Below are positions 1 through 8,138 of a stretch of DNA of 30,143 nt, one piece after another (positions within the stretch are counted from its first letter, which is position 1; each line of letters starts with the position of its first letter). The position numbers and the translations under genes are program-made. The DNA is taken from positions 1 to 30,143 of the forward strand of contig CALCKS010000036.1 of NCBI GenBank assembly GCA_937965895.1, in the 5' to 3' direction. Source of the DNA: an uncultured Campylobacter sp. (GTDB lineage: Bacteria > Campylobacterota > Campylobacteria > Campylobacterales > Campylobacteraceae). A model generated the notes under the pieces. It ran no database searches. It saw only the letters and a program-made list of their open reading frames with translations, and was not told the DNA's origin.

Positions 1-108
1 GCCGCAATCAAAAAAGAAGAGATAAAAAAGGCTTATTTCGGGGAGGATTATGTGGCACCTAAAGAGGTGAAGGCTGAAGATAAAGCGGATAAAAACACGA
101 CTAAGTAA
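1..108 (+). CDS. C-terminal end of an unidentified protein (partial)
   Basis: An open frame enters from the left edge and stops with TAA at 106-108. The visible 35 residues are highly charged (many Lys and Glu) and contain the segment AYFGEDYVAPKE. No domain or heme motif is visible. Its position just upstream of a periplasmic flavoprotein reductase without heme motifs makes a cytochrome partner conceivable, but a hairpin terminator lies between the two genes and nothing in the fragment supports that role. The coding assignment rests only on the open frame and the terminator placed right after its stop. Confidence 0.6.
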   Translation, partial: AAIKKEEIKKAYFGEDYVAPKEVKAEDKADKNTTK

Positions 109-124
109 ACTAACTCTAAAATTT

Positions 125-154
125 AAGATAGTCTGTATAAAATCAGACTATCTT
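125..154 (+). terminator. Hairpin after the partial gene
   Basis: Perfect 11-bp inverted repeat AAGATAGTCTG (125-135) / CAGACTATCTT (144-154) with an 8-nt loop, 17 bases after the stop of the leftmost gene. The following CTTCTTAAAA is only a weak U-tract. It separates that gene from the flavoprotein gene downstream. Confidence 0.65.
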
Positions 155-321
155 CTTAAAATATAATAAAAAATTTAAAATAACTTAATACAATTATCTC
201 AAATTTAAGTTTGGTTTACGCGATACTGCAGTACAATTTCCAATATAGAATCAAATTTTTATTAAATACTTATGTATATATAAAATTTATAATTTAATAT
301 CTAAATTTCAAGGAGAGAATC

Positions 322-1863
322 ATGGTAAAAAGTAACGTTTCAAGACGCGACATGCTCAAAATGAGCTTAGCAGGTGCCGGTGCTCTTGCGCTAGGAGCGG
401 TAAATGCAGAAGCCGCAGTAAGCGCAAAAGACGTAAAATTTGACGAGGAATGGGACGTCGTCATCATCGGCAGCGGATTTGCGGGTCTTGCAGCGGGCAT
501 CAAAGCGAGCGAACGCGGAAACAAGGTGCTAATCCTAGAAAAAATGGGTCGCGTGGGCGGCAACAGCGTCGTAAACGGCGGAATTTTTGCCGTACCAGGC
601 AGTGAACTACAAAAGAAAAACGGCGTCAAAGACTCAAAAGAGATTTTTATCGCCGACTGCGTAAAGGCGGGACTTGGACTAAATCATGTCGAGCTACTTG
701 AAGTGCTAGCCGACCGCGCCGTAGATACGTTTAACTTCACGGTTAAACACGGCGCAAAATACCTAGACAAGCTCGTCCTAGAGGGCGGTCATAGCGTGCC
801 TAGAACGTACTACACCGAAAACACCAGCGGCTCTGGCATCGTGCAGCCTCTCGTAGAATCCTTTAAAAAATCAGAAGGTTGCGAGCTTCGTACTCGTACG
901 AAATTTGACGACTTCGTAACAGACGAAAGCGGTCGCGTCGTCGGCGTAACCGTGAGAGAAAACTATAAATTCGACAAAGATCTCTTTAGCGACGACCGAG
1001 AAAACAAAGGCGGCGACAAGAAAATCATCAAAGCTAAAAAAGGCGTCATACTCGCAAGCGGCGGCTTTTGCAGCGATAAATTCTTTAGAAAGCTCCAAGA
1101 TCCTCGCGCAGTACCAGAGTTTGACACCACAAACCACCCGGGAGCCACTGCAGGCACGCTCATTTCGGCATTTAAGGTAGGCGCACTACCGGTGCAAGTG
1201 GGCTGGATCCAGTATATCCCGTACAAATGCCCGGACGAAAAAGGCAACGGCATCACGAGCAAATTTGCAGCCCAAGCTAGCTTCCGATACGGATTTTCCG
1301 TCGATCCAAAAACCGGCAAACGCTATATGAACGAGCTAGCCGACCGCAAAATCAGAGCCGACGCGATGTTTAAAATCATCGACGCCAAAGCAAACAGCTA
1401 TCCGATCAACCTCTGCGACTCCGTAGCTGCGGCAAAACTAGTGCCGAGCGACCTCGAAAATCCGATGAATAACGGCGTCATCAAAAAATTCGACACCCTT
1501 GAGGAGCTGGCGGCGTTTTATAAAATGCCTGCGGGAGAGTTAACCAAAACCGCAGAGCGTTATAACGGCTTTGTGGCGTCGGGCGTCGACGAGGACTTTG
1601 GTAAACCGATGAAGCTAACCGACGGTATCACGGTCTCAAAACCGCCGTTTTACGCTATGCGCGGCGCTCCGAAGCTGCACCACACCATGGGCGGCGTAAA
1701 GATCAACACCAAAGCGCAAGTCCTAAATATCGACGATGAGCCGATCGCCGGTCTATATGCCGCGGGCGAGGTTACGGGCGGTACGCACGGAGCTAGCAGG
1801 CTAGGTAGCTGCGCGATACTAGACTGCCTAACGTTTGGTATGATAGCAGGAGAAAATATTTAA
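322..1863 (+). CDS. Tat-exported FAD reductase, flavocytochrome c / fumarate-urocanate-methacrylate reductase family
   Basis: A 513-aa flavoprotein. A Tat signal (SRRDMLK, residues 7-13, then a hydrophobic stretch ending near AEA at 29-31) sends it folded to the periplasm. The FAD-binding dinucleotide fold starts at 46 (VVIIGSGFAGLAAG), followed by EKMGRVGGNS (73-82). The C-terminal HHTMGGVKIN (453-462) and GEVTGGTHGASRLG (482-495) are typical of the family, which reduces the C=C bond of enoates such as fumarate, urocanate or methacrylate as anaerobic electron acceptors. Arg342 aligns with the catalytic acid arginine of Shewanella Fcc3, and Arg493 with a substrate-carboxylate arginine. The fumarate-binding His365 of Fcc3 falls at IPYKCPD (299-305), where no His is present, so fumarate is doubtful as substrate. 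There is no CxxCH motif, so electrons must come from a separate cytochrome. AAGGAGA lies just before the ATG. Confidence 0.88.
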   Translation: MVKSNVSRRDMLKMSLAGAGALALGAVNAEAAVSAKDVKFDEEWDVVIIGSGFAGLAAGIKASERGNKVLILEKMGRVGGNSVVNGGIFAVPGSELQKKNGVKDSKEIFIADCVKAGLGLNHVELLEVLADRAVDTFNFTVKHGAKYLDKLVLEGGHSVPRTYYTENTSGSGIVQPLVESFKKSEGCELRTRTKFDDFVTDESGRVVGVTVRENYKFDKDLFSDDRENKGGDKKIIKAKKGVILASGGFCSDKFFRKLQDPRAVPEFDTTNHPGATAGTLISAFKVGALPVQVGWIQYIPYKCPDEKGNGITSKFAAQASFRYGFSVDPKTGKRYMNELADRKIRADAMFKIIDAKANSYPINLCDSVAAAKLVPSDLENPMNNGVIKKFDTLEELAAFYKMPAGELTKTAERYNGFVASGVDEDFGKPMKLTDGITVSKPPFYAMRGAPKLHHTMGGVKINTKAQVLNIDDEPIAGLYAAGEVTGGTHGASRLGSCAILDCLTFGMIAGENI

Positions 1864-1876
1864 CTTCTAGTTTAAC

Positions 1877-1903
1877 ACGAAGGGGGCAAAAGATCCTCTT
1901 CGT
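1877..1903 (+). terminator. Possible hairpin after the flavoprotein gene
   Basis: ACGAAGGGG (1877-1885) can pair with CCTCTTCGT (1895-1903) using one G-U pair, 13 bases after the stop codon. No U-tract follows, so termination is uncertain. The rest of the 266-bp gap up to 2130 is AT-rich with several AAATTT motifs and no gene that I can see. Confidence 0.35.
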
Positions 1904-2129
1904 CGACAAACTCGCCTGCTTGAGGCTTCGCGCCAAAGACCAAAATTTACAAATTTACTCTAGTATTCTTATGCAAGCGTACTGATTTTAAAGCACTTTA
2001 TCCACTTAAATTTAATAACCGTTTAAAACAAATTTATGTATATTTTCTCTTTTGTGACCCTCAAATTTGACGCAAATTTGAGCGCCAAATTTTATAAATT
2101 TAAAACCAAAACCGCCGAAAGAGAGAAAA

Positions 2130-3524
2130 ATGGATAAAAATTTTAACAAAGCTAGAACGCAGGGCATCCTCGGCGCAGTTTGCATCCTGTGTGCGAACGC
2201 GAGTTTTCTAGTGAGCGATCAGAGCCTGTTTTGGATCGTTCGCACGCTAGCGTGGCTGTTTGCGCTGACGTTTTTCCACTACGCGCTCATCCGCGCACAG
2301 GAGCTGTCAAGCTCAAACGTCTTCACTATCTTTAAATACGCTTACAACGGCTTGTTAGCGGTGATCTTGTGCACTATTGCGCTCTACGTTTTTGATAAAG
2401 ATTATCTCGACCTCATCTCCGACGTCATCATCCCGCTTGCCGCATTTGCCGTCTTGGTCGCCTGGGTCGTCATAAATCTCAAACTCGCAAAGGGCTCGGG
2501 CTGCGCGCTTTTTAGCATTTACGCGTGGATGCTCGCCGCTAGCATGGGCGCAAACTTCATCTACGGCATGCTAGAGGTCCTCTCGCCCACCCTCATCGCT
2601 CCTATCGTCAAATTTGCACCTCTCATAAACGCGCTCTTTGATCTAGCGACTTCGGGCGTCTTGCTCGCGGCGTGGATCAGTGTGGAAAATTTCTCAAACG
2701 AGCAAAGCGAAATCGAGATAAATTTAACCAACCAGCTCGGCGATAGGTCAAATTTAAACGCCCAAAGCACAAACGAACCAAATTTTAGCAGCCGTAACGA
2801 GCTAGCAACGGAGCTCAAATTTGACGCCGAGCAAAGCCGCGCAAATAAAATTACACCCCAAAAAGAAAACGCGCAAGAAAATTCTTACGAACGAGAAACG
2901 CTAAAAGAAGCCAAAAGGCAAGGTATCATCTCGTGTCAGCTTATGCTAGCGACCGTTGCCGTATCGTTTTTTGCCAAGCTTTATCTGATATTTACGCAGC
3001 CGCACGGCGAGTCGCAAGAGCAGCTGATAAAACTGCTTGAAGGCTCGGTAAATTTCGTGCTTTTTCTCGCTGCGGCCGTTTATATGTGGTATGCACTTAA
3101 AAAACTAGAGGAAATTTACGGCGCCGACGTGCTTAGCATCTATAAACAGATGATTTTTGCATCTATCGTATTTGCGGTAGTCGGTATAGCGTTTGGCTTT
3201 ATACGCGGCGTAGAGGACCGACCTGCTACTGCTGGTGCCGGACTGGCGGGACTGTTTATACTAGCTATCACTGTCTATCTAGCCGTTCTTTGGGCTAAGT
3301 TAAATTTCAGCCTTGCAAAGATTACGGAAAACGATCTTTTTAAGACTTACGTATTTTTCGCTATCACTAGCTTTATTATCGCCTTTGCGCTGCAGATAAT
3401 GCTATCCACGGGCTATTTTACGGCGGTCTTTTCCATACTGCTTGCAGCGCTAACCATAGCGGCACTCTACGTGCTGCCGACCGCATTTTACCTATACGCT
3501 TGGACTATGATAAAGGAAGAGTAA
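2130..3524 (+). CDS. Two-unit polytopic membrane protein with four copies of a 13-residue loop motif
   Basis: A 464-aa integral membrane protein that I do not recognise as a characterised family. It is an internal duplication: unit 1 (about 1-190) and unit 2 (about 255-464) each look like six helices, joined by a hydrophilic linker (190-255). Both units open alike (KARTQGIL at 7-14; AKRQGIIS at 261-268). Each carries two copies of a motif on the presumed cytosolic side after helices 2 and 4: A56-F68, L119-Y131, L326-Y338 and L395-Y407, best seen as LAKITENDLFKTY. The unit 1 end GVLLAAWISVEN closely matches the end of the next gene product, LLVGAWYGVEN. The linker is coded by DNA carrying four AAATTT motifs. 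The next gene starts one base after this stop, implying coupled translation. Function unknown; a sensor or scaffold role would be a guess. Confidence 0.8.
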   Translation: MDKNFNKARTQGILGAVCILCANASFLVSDQSLFWIVRTLAWLFALTFFHYALIRAQELSSSNVFTIFKYAYNGLLAVILCTIALYVFDKDYLDLISDVIIPLAAFAVLVAWVVINLKLAKGSGCALFSIYAWMLAASMGANFIYGMLEVLSPTLIAPIVKFAPLINALFDLATSGVLLAAWISVENFSNEQSEIEINLTNQLGDRSNLNAQSTNEPNFSSRNELATELKFDAEQSRANKITPQKENAQENSYERETLKEAKRQGIISCQLMLATVAVSFFAKLYLIFTQPHGESQEQLIKLLEGSVNFVLFLAAAVYMWYALKKLEEIYGADVLSIYKQMIFASIVFAVVGIAFGFIRGVEDRPATAGAGLAGLFILAITVYLAVLWAKLNFSLAKITENDLFKTYVFFAITSFIIAFALQIMLSTGYFTAVFSILLAALTIAALYVLPTAFYLYAWTMIKEE

Positions 3525-3525
3525 G

Positions 3526-4110
3526 ATGAGTGAAAACGAACAAAATTTGACCGAAAACAGAGCCCAAACCATAAAAAACGCAAGAAATTTTGGATTTCTG
3601 GCGGCTATTTGCATGTCGCTTACGATTTTGTCGTTTTACATTGTAGCTTTTTCGCCGCAGTTTCAGAACAAAAACCATTGGGTGCTCACATCCATAGGCG
3701 CACTCGTTTGTTTTTATGTGGCTCTTAAAGCACTTCAGCCTCTATGTGAGATAAATCTTGTGCGGCCGTTTCATGCGAGTTGGATTTTTTGGGTTGTTAT
3801 GGTGGCAACGGCATATTTTAAGGAAAGATTTTATACCGCCGAGTTTATGCTTATATTTTTTACATTATTTACTTTGTCGGCGATTTCTTGGGCGATTTTA
3901 AATTTTAGGTTGGCTCGCATCACGCAAAATCCGCTGTTTAAAATTTATGCCTACATGTTTATACTCTCGGTTTTATCCGACTACGTCGCGGTTTTTGTAA
4001 AAGCGCAAATCGGCAGCGCGCTCCACTGGGCTAATATCTTGATAACGGCAATGTCTCAGGCTTTGCTTGTTGGTGCGTGGTACGGCGTGGAAAATATGGA
4101 GGATGTTTAG
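3526..4110 (+). CDS. Single-unit six-helix membrane protein, paralogue of its neighbours
   Basis: A 194-aa membrane protein with six predicted hydrophobic segments (about 22-42, 52-69, 84-98, 106-127, 142-158, 169-187). It holds two copies of the loop motif shared with the flanking genes: L70-F82 (LQPLCEINLVRPF) and L129-Y141 (LARITQNPLFKIY). The N-terminal KNARNFGF and C-terminal GAWYGVENMED match the first unit of the preceding protein, so it looks like a stand-alone copy of one unit. It starts one base after the preceding stop and is probably translated by coupling. Function unknown. Confidence 0.8.
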   Translation: MSENEQNLTENRAQTIKNARNFGFLAAICMSLTILSFYIVAFSPQFQNKNHWVLTSIGALVCFYVALKALQPLCEINLVRPFHASWIFWVVMVATAYFKERFYTAEFMLIFFTLFTLSAISWAILNFRLARITQNPLFKIYAYMFILSVLSDYVAVFVKAQIGSALHWANILITAMSQALLVGAWYGVENMEDV

Positions 4111-4234
4111 TCAAATTCTGCCGTAAAATTTCATAAAATTAACTAACACAACTTAAATCTAAGTCGTTTTATATAAAGATATTTTTTAGCAAATAAAAAC
4201 TATAATAAAAGTAAATTTGGTCTCTTGGATCAAA

Positions 4235-4240
4235 TATAAT
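4235..4240 (+). promoter_or_regulatory. Candidate -10 box for the 205-aa membrane protein gene
   Basis: TATAAT lies 36 bases upstream of the GTG start at 4276. No -35 box is evident, as is normal for Campylobacter sigma-70 promoters, which rely on AT-rich upstream DNA. A second TATAAT sits at 4201-4206. The 165-bp AT-rich gap suggests this gene has its own promoter. Confidence 0.45.
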
Positions 4241-4275
4241 CAGTAAATTTTCAAAATTAAGAAAAAGGGAAACAT

Positions 4276-4893
4276 GTGGAAAATGATAACGAAATTTTTA
4301 ATAATAAATTAGAGCGCATAAAGGGTTTTGCATTTTTTGCAAATGTATTTTTTATAGCCAGCTTATTTATGTGGAATAGTGAATGGTCAGTCGGAGGCAT
4401 AGTATTTCGCTTAATCTGGCTAATACTTATGTATGTTGCCGTTTCAGGGATTGCCAATATCGCCAAATCATCATCTTTGATGACTTTTTATACACTATTT
4501 ATTTTGGGTATAATATTTTCAAATCTCATAACTATTCCTGCTTTAGATAACCCAAACATGCCCCTAAATGCCGGTATTGCTTTAGGAGCTTTAAGTATAT
4601 TATTTTTAATTTGTATGTGGGCGTTGATGTTTTTTGAACTCGCTAAGATAACCGGCGTAAAGCTATTTAGATGGTGTATATATGGCTACATTCTTTGCTT
4701 TATCGCGTTATCTGCTACCCTTTACATGCTTTTAAACTCATTTTGGGTGACCGATGAGATAAGATACGGCTTTGGTATAACTATAATAATATTTGTAATA
4801 ACACAAATACTTTACTTTATCTCTTGGAATCGTATAAATACAATTCAAGAAGAGCAGAAAAGCAAAGAGAGTCAAGCTGGCTCGTTAAATTGA
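4276..4893 (+). CDS. AT-rich single-unit membrane protein of the same repeated family
   Basis: A 205-aa polytopic membrane protein, with six hydrophobic segments and two loop motifs, I59-F71 (IANIAKSSSLMTF) and L122-C134 (LAKITGVKLFRWC), in the same positions as in the two preceding genes. The start is GTG at 4276, with AAAGGGA upstream; an ATG at 4274 is in another frame. By eye the gene is clearly more AT-rich than its relatives (many AUA, UUU and AAU codons), so it may have a different history or weaker constraint. Function unknown. Confidence 0.75.
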   Translation: MENDNEIFNNKLERIKGFAFFANVFFIASLFMWNSEWSVGGIVFRLIWLILMYVAVSGIANIAKSSSLMTFYTLFILGIIFSNLITIPALDNPNMPLNAGIALGALSILFLICMWALMFFELAKITGVKLFRWCIYGYILCFIALSATLYMLLNSFWVTDEIRYGFGITIIIFVITQILYFISWNRINTIQEEQKSKESQAGSLN

Positions 4894-4967
4894 ATATTTT
4901 TAATCATTAAGACTAAAAAACAAGTCTATCTATGGTTTGAGTTAAATTTTAGCTCCGCTCGGCTTTG

Positions 4968-4998
4968 TTAAATTTACAAGAGCGGCTAGTAAATTTAA
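4968..4998. repeat. Inverted repeat of AAATTT motifs between convergent genes
   Basis: TTAAATTTAC (4968-4977) and GTAAATTTAA (4989-4998) are perfect reverse complements separated by 11 bases. The 260-bp gap between the 205-aa membrane protein gene and ppk2 holds six AAATTT hexamers, including two GTCAAATTTGAC palindromes (5077-5088 and 5131-5142). It could serve as a weak bidirectional terminator, but there is no GC-rich stem. Confidence 0.5.
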
Positions 4999-5153
4999 AC
5001 AGATGAGTGCTAATTCCGCCGTTCGTATCAAAAAGGTGCGGGTTTTGCCGCCCGCGTATAAATTTAACGGCCGAGTCAAATTTGACTTATTTTAGGCAAA
5101 TTCTCGCGAGGCCATTTTCCCGCATCGCACGTCAAATTTGACCCAAAACTGCC

Positions 5154-5963
5154 CTATCCGTTCATCTTGGATAGCTTCTCGTTTTTGAGATTTGCCTCCA
5201 TCTGGCGGATCTCCTCCTCGCCGCTCCTTACAATACCTTCGTCGCACTCGAAGTTTTTGGCGTCTATTTTTTTCGGGTATTCGACGTTTGCTAGGATATG
5301 CCTAAAAAGGTTTATACGAGCCTGCTTTTTGCTATCTGAGACGATGATCGTCCACGGACAAAACGGCGTGTTTGAGGCTAGCAGCATCGAGTATTTGGCG
5401 ATGGTGTACTGATCCCAGAGCTCCTGGCTTTTCTCATCCACTGGGGAGATTTTAAACTGCTTTAGCGGGTCGGTGAGACGCTCTTTGAAGCGCTTTTTTT
5501 GCTCCTCTTTTGAAACCGAGAGGTAAAATTTAAAGAAAATGATGCCTGAGTTTTTGATCATCTCCTCAAATTTAGGCACCTCGCGCAAAAACTCCTTGTG
5601 CTCCTCCTGCGTGCAAAAGCCCATCACCGGCTCAACGCCAGCGCGGTTGTACCACGAGCGGTCAAAGATCACGATCTCACCCGCGCTCGGTAAATGCGCG
5701 ACGTAACGCTGAAAATACCACTGCGAGCGCTCGACGTCGCTTGGCTTTTCAAGCGCTACTATACGGCATCCGCGCGGATTTAGGTGCTCGGTTAGGCGCT
5801 TTATCGAGCCGCCCTTGCCCGCCGCGTCGCGCCCCTCGATGATGATGAGTACGCGCAGACCCTGCTCTTTTACGTGATTTTGAAATTTTAAAAGCTCGAT
5901 TTGTAGTTTTCGTAGTTCGTGCTCGTAGTCGAATTTCACGCTATTCGTACCGTTTTTACTCAC
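5154..5963 (-). CDS. ppk2: Polyphosphate kinase 2 family protein
   Basis: A 269-aa single-domain PPK2, which transfers phosphate between polyphosphate and nucleotides, typically polyP with GDP or ADP to make GTP or ATP; nucleotide preference cannot be read from sequence alone. Visible motifs are the Walker A EGRDAAGKGGS (43-53), Walker B IVIFDRSWYNRAGVE (97-111), and the lid region with KERLTDPLKQFK near 160-172. Length fits the one-domain class. The start is GTG at 5963 (reading MSKNGTNS), strongly supported by AGGAGG six bases upstream at 5970-5975. It is alone on its strand, divergent from dsbD. Confidence 0.93.
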   Translation of the reverse strand: MSKNGTNSVKFDYEHELRKLQIELLKFQNHVKEQGLRVLIIIEGRDAAGKGGSIKRLTEHLNPRGCRIVALEKPSDVERSQWYFQRYVAHLPSAGEIVIFDRSWYNRAGVEPVMGFCTQEEHKEFLREVPKFEEMIKNSGIIFFKFYLSVSKEEQKKRFKERLTDPLKQFKISPVDEKSQELWDQYTIAKYSMLLASNTPFCPWTIIVSDSKKQARINLFRHILANVEYPKKIDAKNFECDEGIVRSGEEEIRQMEANLKNEKLSKMNG

Positions 5964-6101
5964 TCTAAACCTCCTTTGGGTATTTTTAAAATGTTACTAT
6001 CAAATAATTAAAATTTAGCTAAAATACGCCTCTTAATTTAACATTTAACGCTGACTTTATGGGAGCTTGTGTAAAATACGACAAAAATTTCAAGGAATAT
6101 T

Positions 6102-7973
6102 ATGATTTTTAGGATGATTTTTGCGGCGATTCTGACTTGCTGCGCTATGTTTGCCGAACCGCTTTCGGTTAAAGAAGCCTTCGGCCTCACCGCGCACGCC
6201 GACGAGCAAAACGTCGAGTTTAGATTTGCCCCCGCGCCAAATATCCACGTCTATAAAGACAGTCTCTCGGCAAGCCTAGGCGACAAAAATTTAAACTCGC
6301 ATCTAAACTTCCCAAAAGGCGAAATTTACGACGAACGCGAGGTTTATACGGATAAATTTAGCCTTTTCGTACCGATAAATTTGCTAAAAGGGCTTAGCGG
6401 CGGCGAAAATTTCACCCTAAAGCTCGAATACCAAGGCTGCGCCAAAGACGGCATCTGCTACCAACCGCAAGTACTCAAATTTAGCGTCAAAAAGGGTCTT
6501 AGCGGCTACTCGGTTGCACAGATCATAGAGGCCGCCGAGCCTGAATTTGCCGGCTTGCAGGCGCCGCTCTCCGAGCAAGACTCCATCGCCGCAAGCCTTA
6601 GCAGCGCAAATTTCCTCCTCTCGCTCGCCACGTTTTTTGGCTATGGGCTGCTACTATCGCTCACGCCTTGCATATTTCCGATGATACCGATCTTATCGTC
6701 AATCATCGTCTCAAAGCAAGCTAGGGGCGAGAAAAACGGCGAGGTAAATTTAAGCGCGCCAGACGAAACTTCGACCAAATTTGATAGCGACAACCCGCAC
6801 GCTAAAAAGGACAAAAACAAAAACTCGCGCGCTACGAGCGGCTTTTTCCTCTCTCTTGTCTACGTTTTTGCGATGGCGTGCGCCTACGCAGTCGCAGGCG
6901 TGGCGGCTAGCGTTTTTGGCTCGGGCGTGCAAAGCGCGCTACAAACCCCGGCCATACTGATCGGTTTTAGCCTCGTTTTCGTCGCGCTCGCGCTTTCGAT
7001 GTTCGGACTTTACGAACTTCAGATGCCCCTTGCTATGCAAAATGCGCTTAGCAAAAAAGCCCAAAGCAAAGGCGGCATAATCGGCGTTTTTGCGATGGGA
7101 TTTTTATCTGCGCTCATCGCTAGCCCCTGCGTCGCCGCACCTCTTGCGGGCGCGCTGCTTTATATCGCGCAGAGCGGAAACGCGCTGTTTGGTGGGCTTG
7201 CGCTATTTACGATGGGGCTTGGCATGGGCGTGCCGCTACTGCTCATTGGAGTGAGCTCGGGTAAAATTTTACCGCGGCCGGGCGCTTGGATGGACAAAAT
7301 CAAGACGATTTTTGGCTTTATCATGCTGATAATGGCGGTCTGGCTGAGCGCGCGCGTACTGGGAACTACGGCGGAGCTACTGCTTTACGGCGTTATCGGC
7401 GTGTTTGCCAGCGTATTTTTCGGAGCTTTTGATGCGACAAGTAGCGAGCAAAGCGGCGGCAAAAAACTACTAAAAGGTGCGGCGTTATTAGCCTTTATCT
7501 ACTCCGTCTTGCTGATCGCGGGCTCATTTTCGGGCGCTAAATCAGCGCTAAATCCGCTTGAAGGCTTTAAAAACGCAGGTAGCGCTAGCGTAAATTTGAG
7601 TAAAAATGAGCCAAATTTTATTGCCGTCTCAAATTTGACCGAGCTAGAAAATGCGGTAAAAAGCTCGTCTAAACCCGTGCTTATTGATTTTTATGCGACT
7701 TGGTGCGCTAGCTGCAACGAGCTTGACGAGATCACTTTTAAAGACGAAGCCGTGCTAAAAAAGCTAGAAAATTTTACTCTTTTGCGAGTGGACGTGACAA
7801 AAAATAGCAATGACGACGCGCAGATAATGAAAAAATTCGGACTCATCGGACCGCCGGCGATACTCTTTTTCAGTGCAGGTAGCGACGCGCAAGACGAGCT
7901 AAAAAACGCGCGCCTCATCGGTTTTTATCCGCCTGAAAAGTTTTTAGCTCATCTTGAAAAATTCGGGCTGTGA
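6102..7973 (+). CDS. dsbD: Thiol:disulfide interchange protein DsbD
   Basis: A 623-aa, three-domain inner-membrane reductant transporter that moves electrons from cytoplasmic thioredoxin to periplasmic oxidised thiols and cytochrome c maturation. A signal peptide (1-18) precedes the N-terminal domain with Cys113 and Cys119 (CAKDGICY). The membrane domain holds the redox cysteines Cys190 (LTPCIFPM) and Cys343 (SPCVAAPL). The C-terminal thioredoxin-like domain has WCASC (Cys535, Cys538). All six redox cysteines are present. A charged insertion at about 208-246 in the loop after the first helix (EVNLSAPDE...TKFDSD) and the linker before the thioredoxin domain are coded by AAATTT-bearing DNA. Start ATG with AAGGAA upstream; TAAAAT at 6072-6077 is a possible -10 box. 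Confidence 0.95.
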   Translation: MIFRMIFAAILTCCAMFAEPLSVKEAFGLTAHADEQNVEFRFAPAPNIHVYKDSLSASLGDKNLNSHLNFPKGEIYDEREVYTDKFSLFVPINLLKGLSGGENFTLKLEYQGCAKDGICYQPQVLKFSVKKGLSGYSVAQIIEAAEPEFAGLQAPLSEQDSIAASLSSANFLLSLATFFGYGLLLSLTPCIFPMIPILSSIIVSKQARGEKNGEVNLSAPDETSTKFDSDNPHAKKDKNKNSRATSGFFLSLVYVFAMACAYAVAGVAASVFGSGVQSALQTPAILIGFSLVFVALALSMFGLYELQMPLAMQNALSKKAQSKGGIIGVFAMGFLSALIASPCVAAPLAGALLYIAQSGNALFGGLALFTMGLGMGVPLLLIGVSSGKILPRPGAWMDKIKTIFGFIMLIMAVWLSARVLGTTAELLLYGVIGVFASVFFGAFDATSSEQSGGKKLLKGAALLAFIYSVLLIAGSFSGAKSALNPLEGFKNAGSASVNLSKNEPNFIAVSNLTELENAVKSSSKPVLIDFYATWCASCNELDEITFKDEAVLKKLENFTLLRVDVTKNSNDDAQIMKKFGLIGPPAILFFSAGSDAQDELKNARLIGFYPPEKFLAHLEKFGL

Positions 7974-8046
7974 AATTTGCGCGGAGATTTTTGCGGTTTT
8001 ATTCTTGAAATTTGAGATAATTAAAGCTGATTTAAATTTCGCTCGC

Positions 8047-8052
8047 TATAAT
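8047..8052 (+). promoter_or_regulatory. -10 box of the tRNA-Gln gene
   Basis: A consensus TATAAT whose end is 12 bases before the mature tRNA 5' end. No -35 consensus is visible. It gives the tRNA its own promoter, independent of dsbD. Confidence 0.65.
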
Positions 8053-8064
8053 TTCGCCTATCGT

Positions 8065-8138
8065 TACCCTGTAGTTTAGTGGTAGAACTGCTGACTCTGG
8101 ATCAGCTAACAGAGGTTCGAATCCTTTCAGGGTAACCA
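8065..8138 (+). tRNA. tRNA-Gln (anticodon CTG)
   Basis: A 74-nt cloverleaf with encoded CCA. The acceptor stem is TACCCTG / CAGGGTA (8065-8071 with 8128-8134), with A73 then CCA to 8138. The D stem is GTTT/GAAC with loop AGTGGTA; the anticodon stem GCTGA/TCAGC encloses CTCTGGA, so the anticodon is CTG at 8097-8099; the T arm is AGAGG-TTCGAAT-CCTTT. The U1-A72 first pair is the known identity feature of glutamine tRNAs that are charged through the Glu-tRNA(Gln) amidotransferase route used by epsilonproteobacteria. It would read CAG codons only. Confidence 0.93.
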
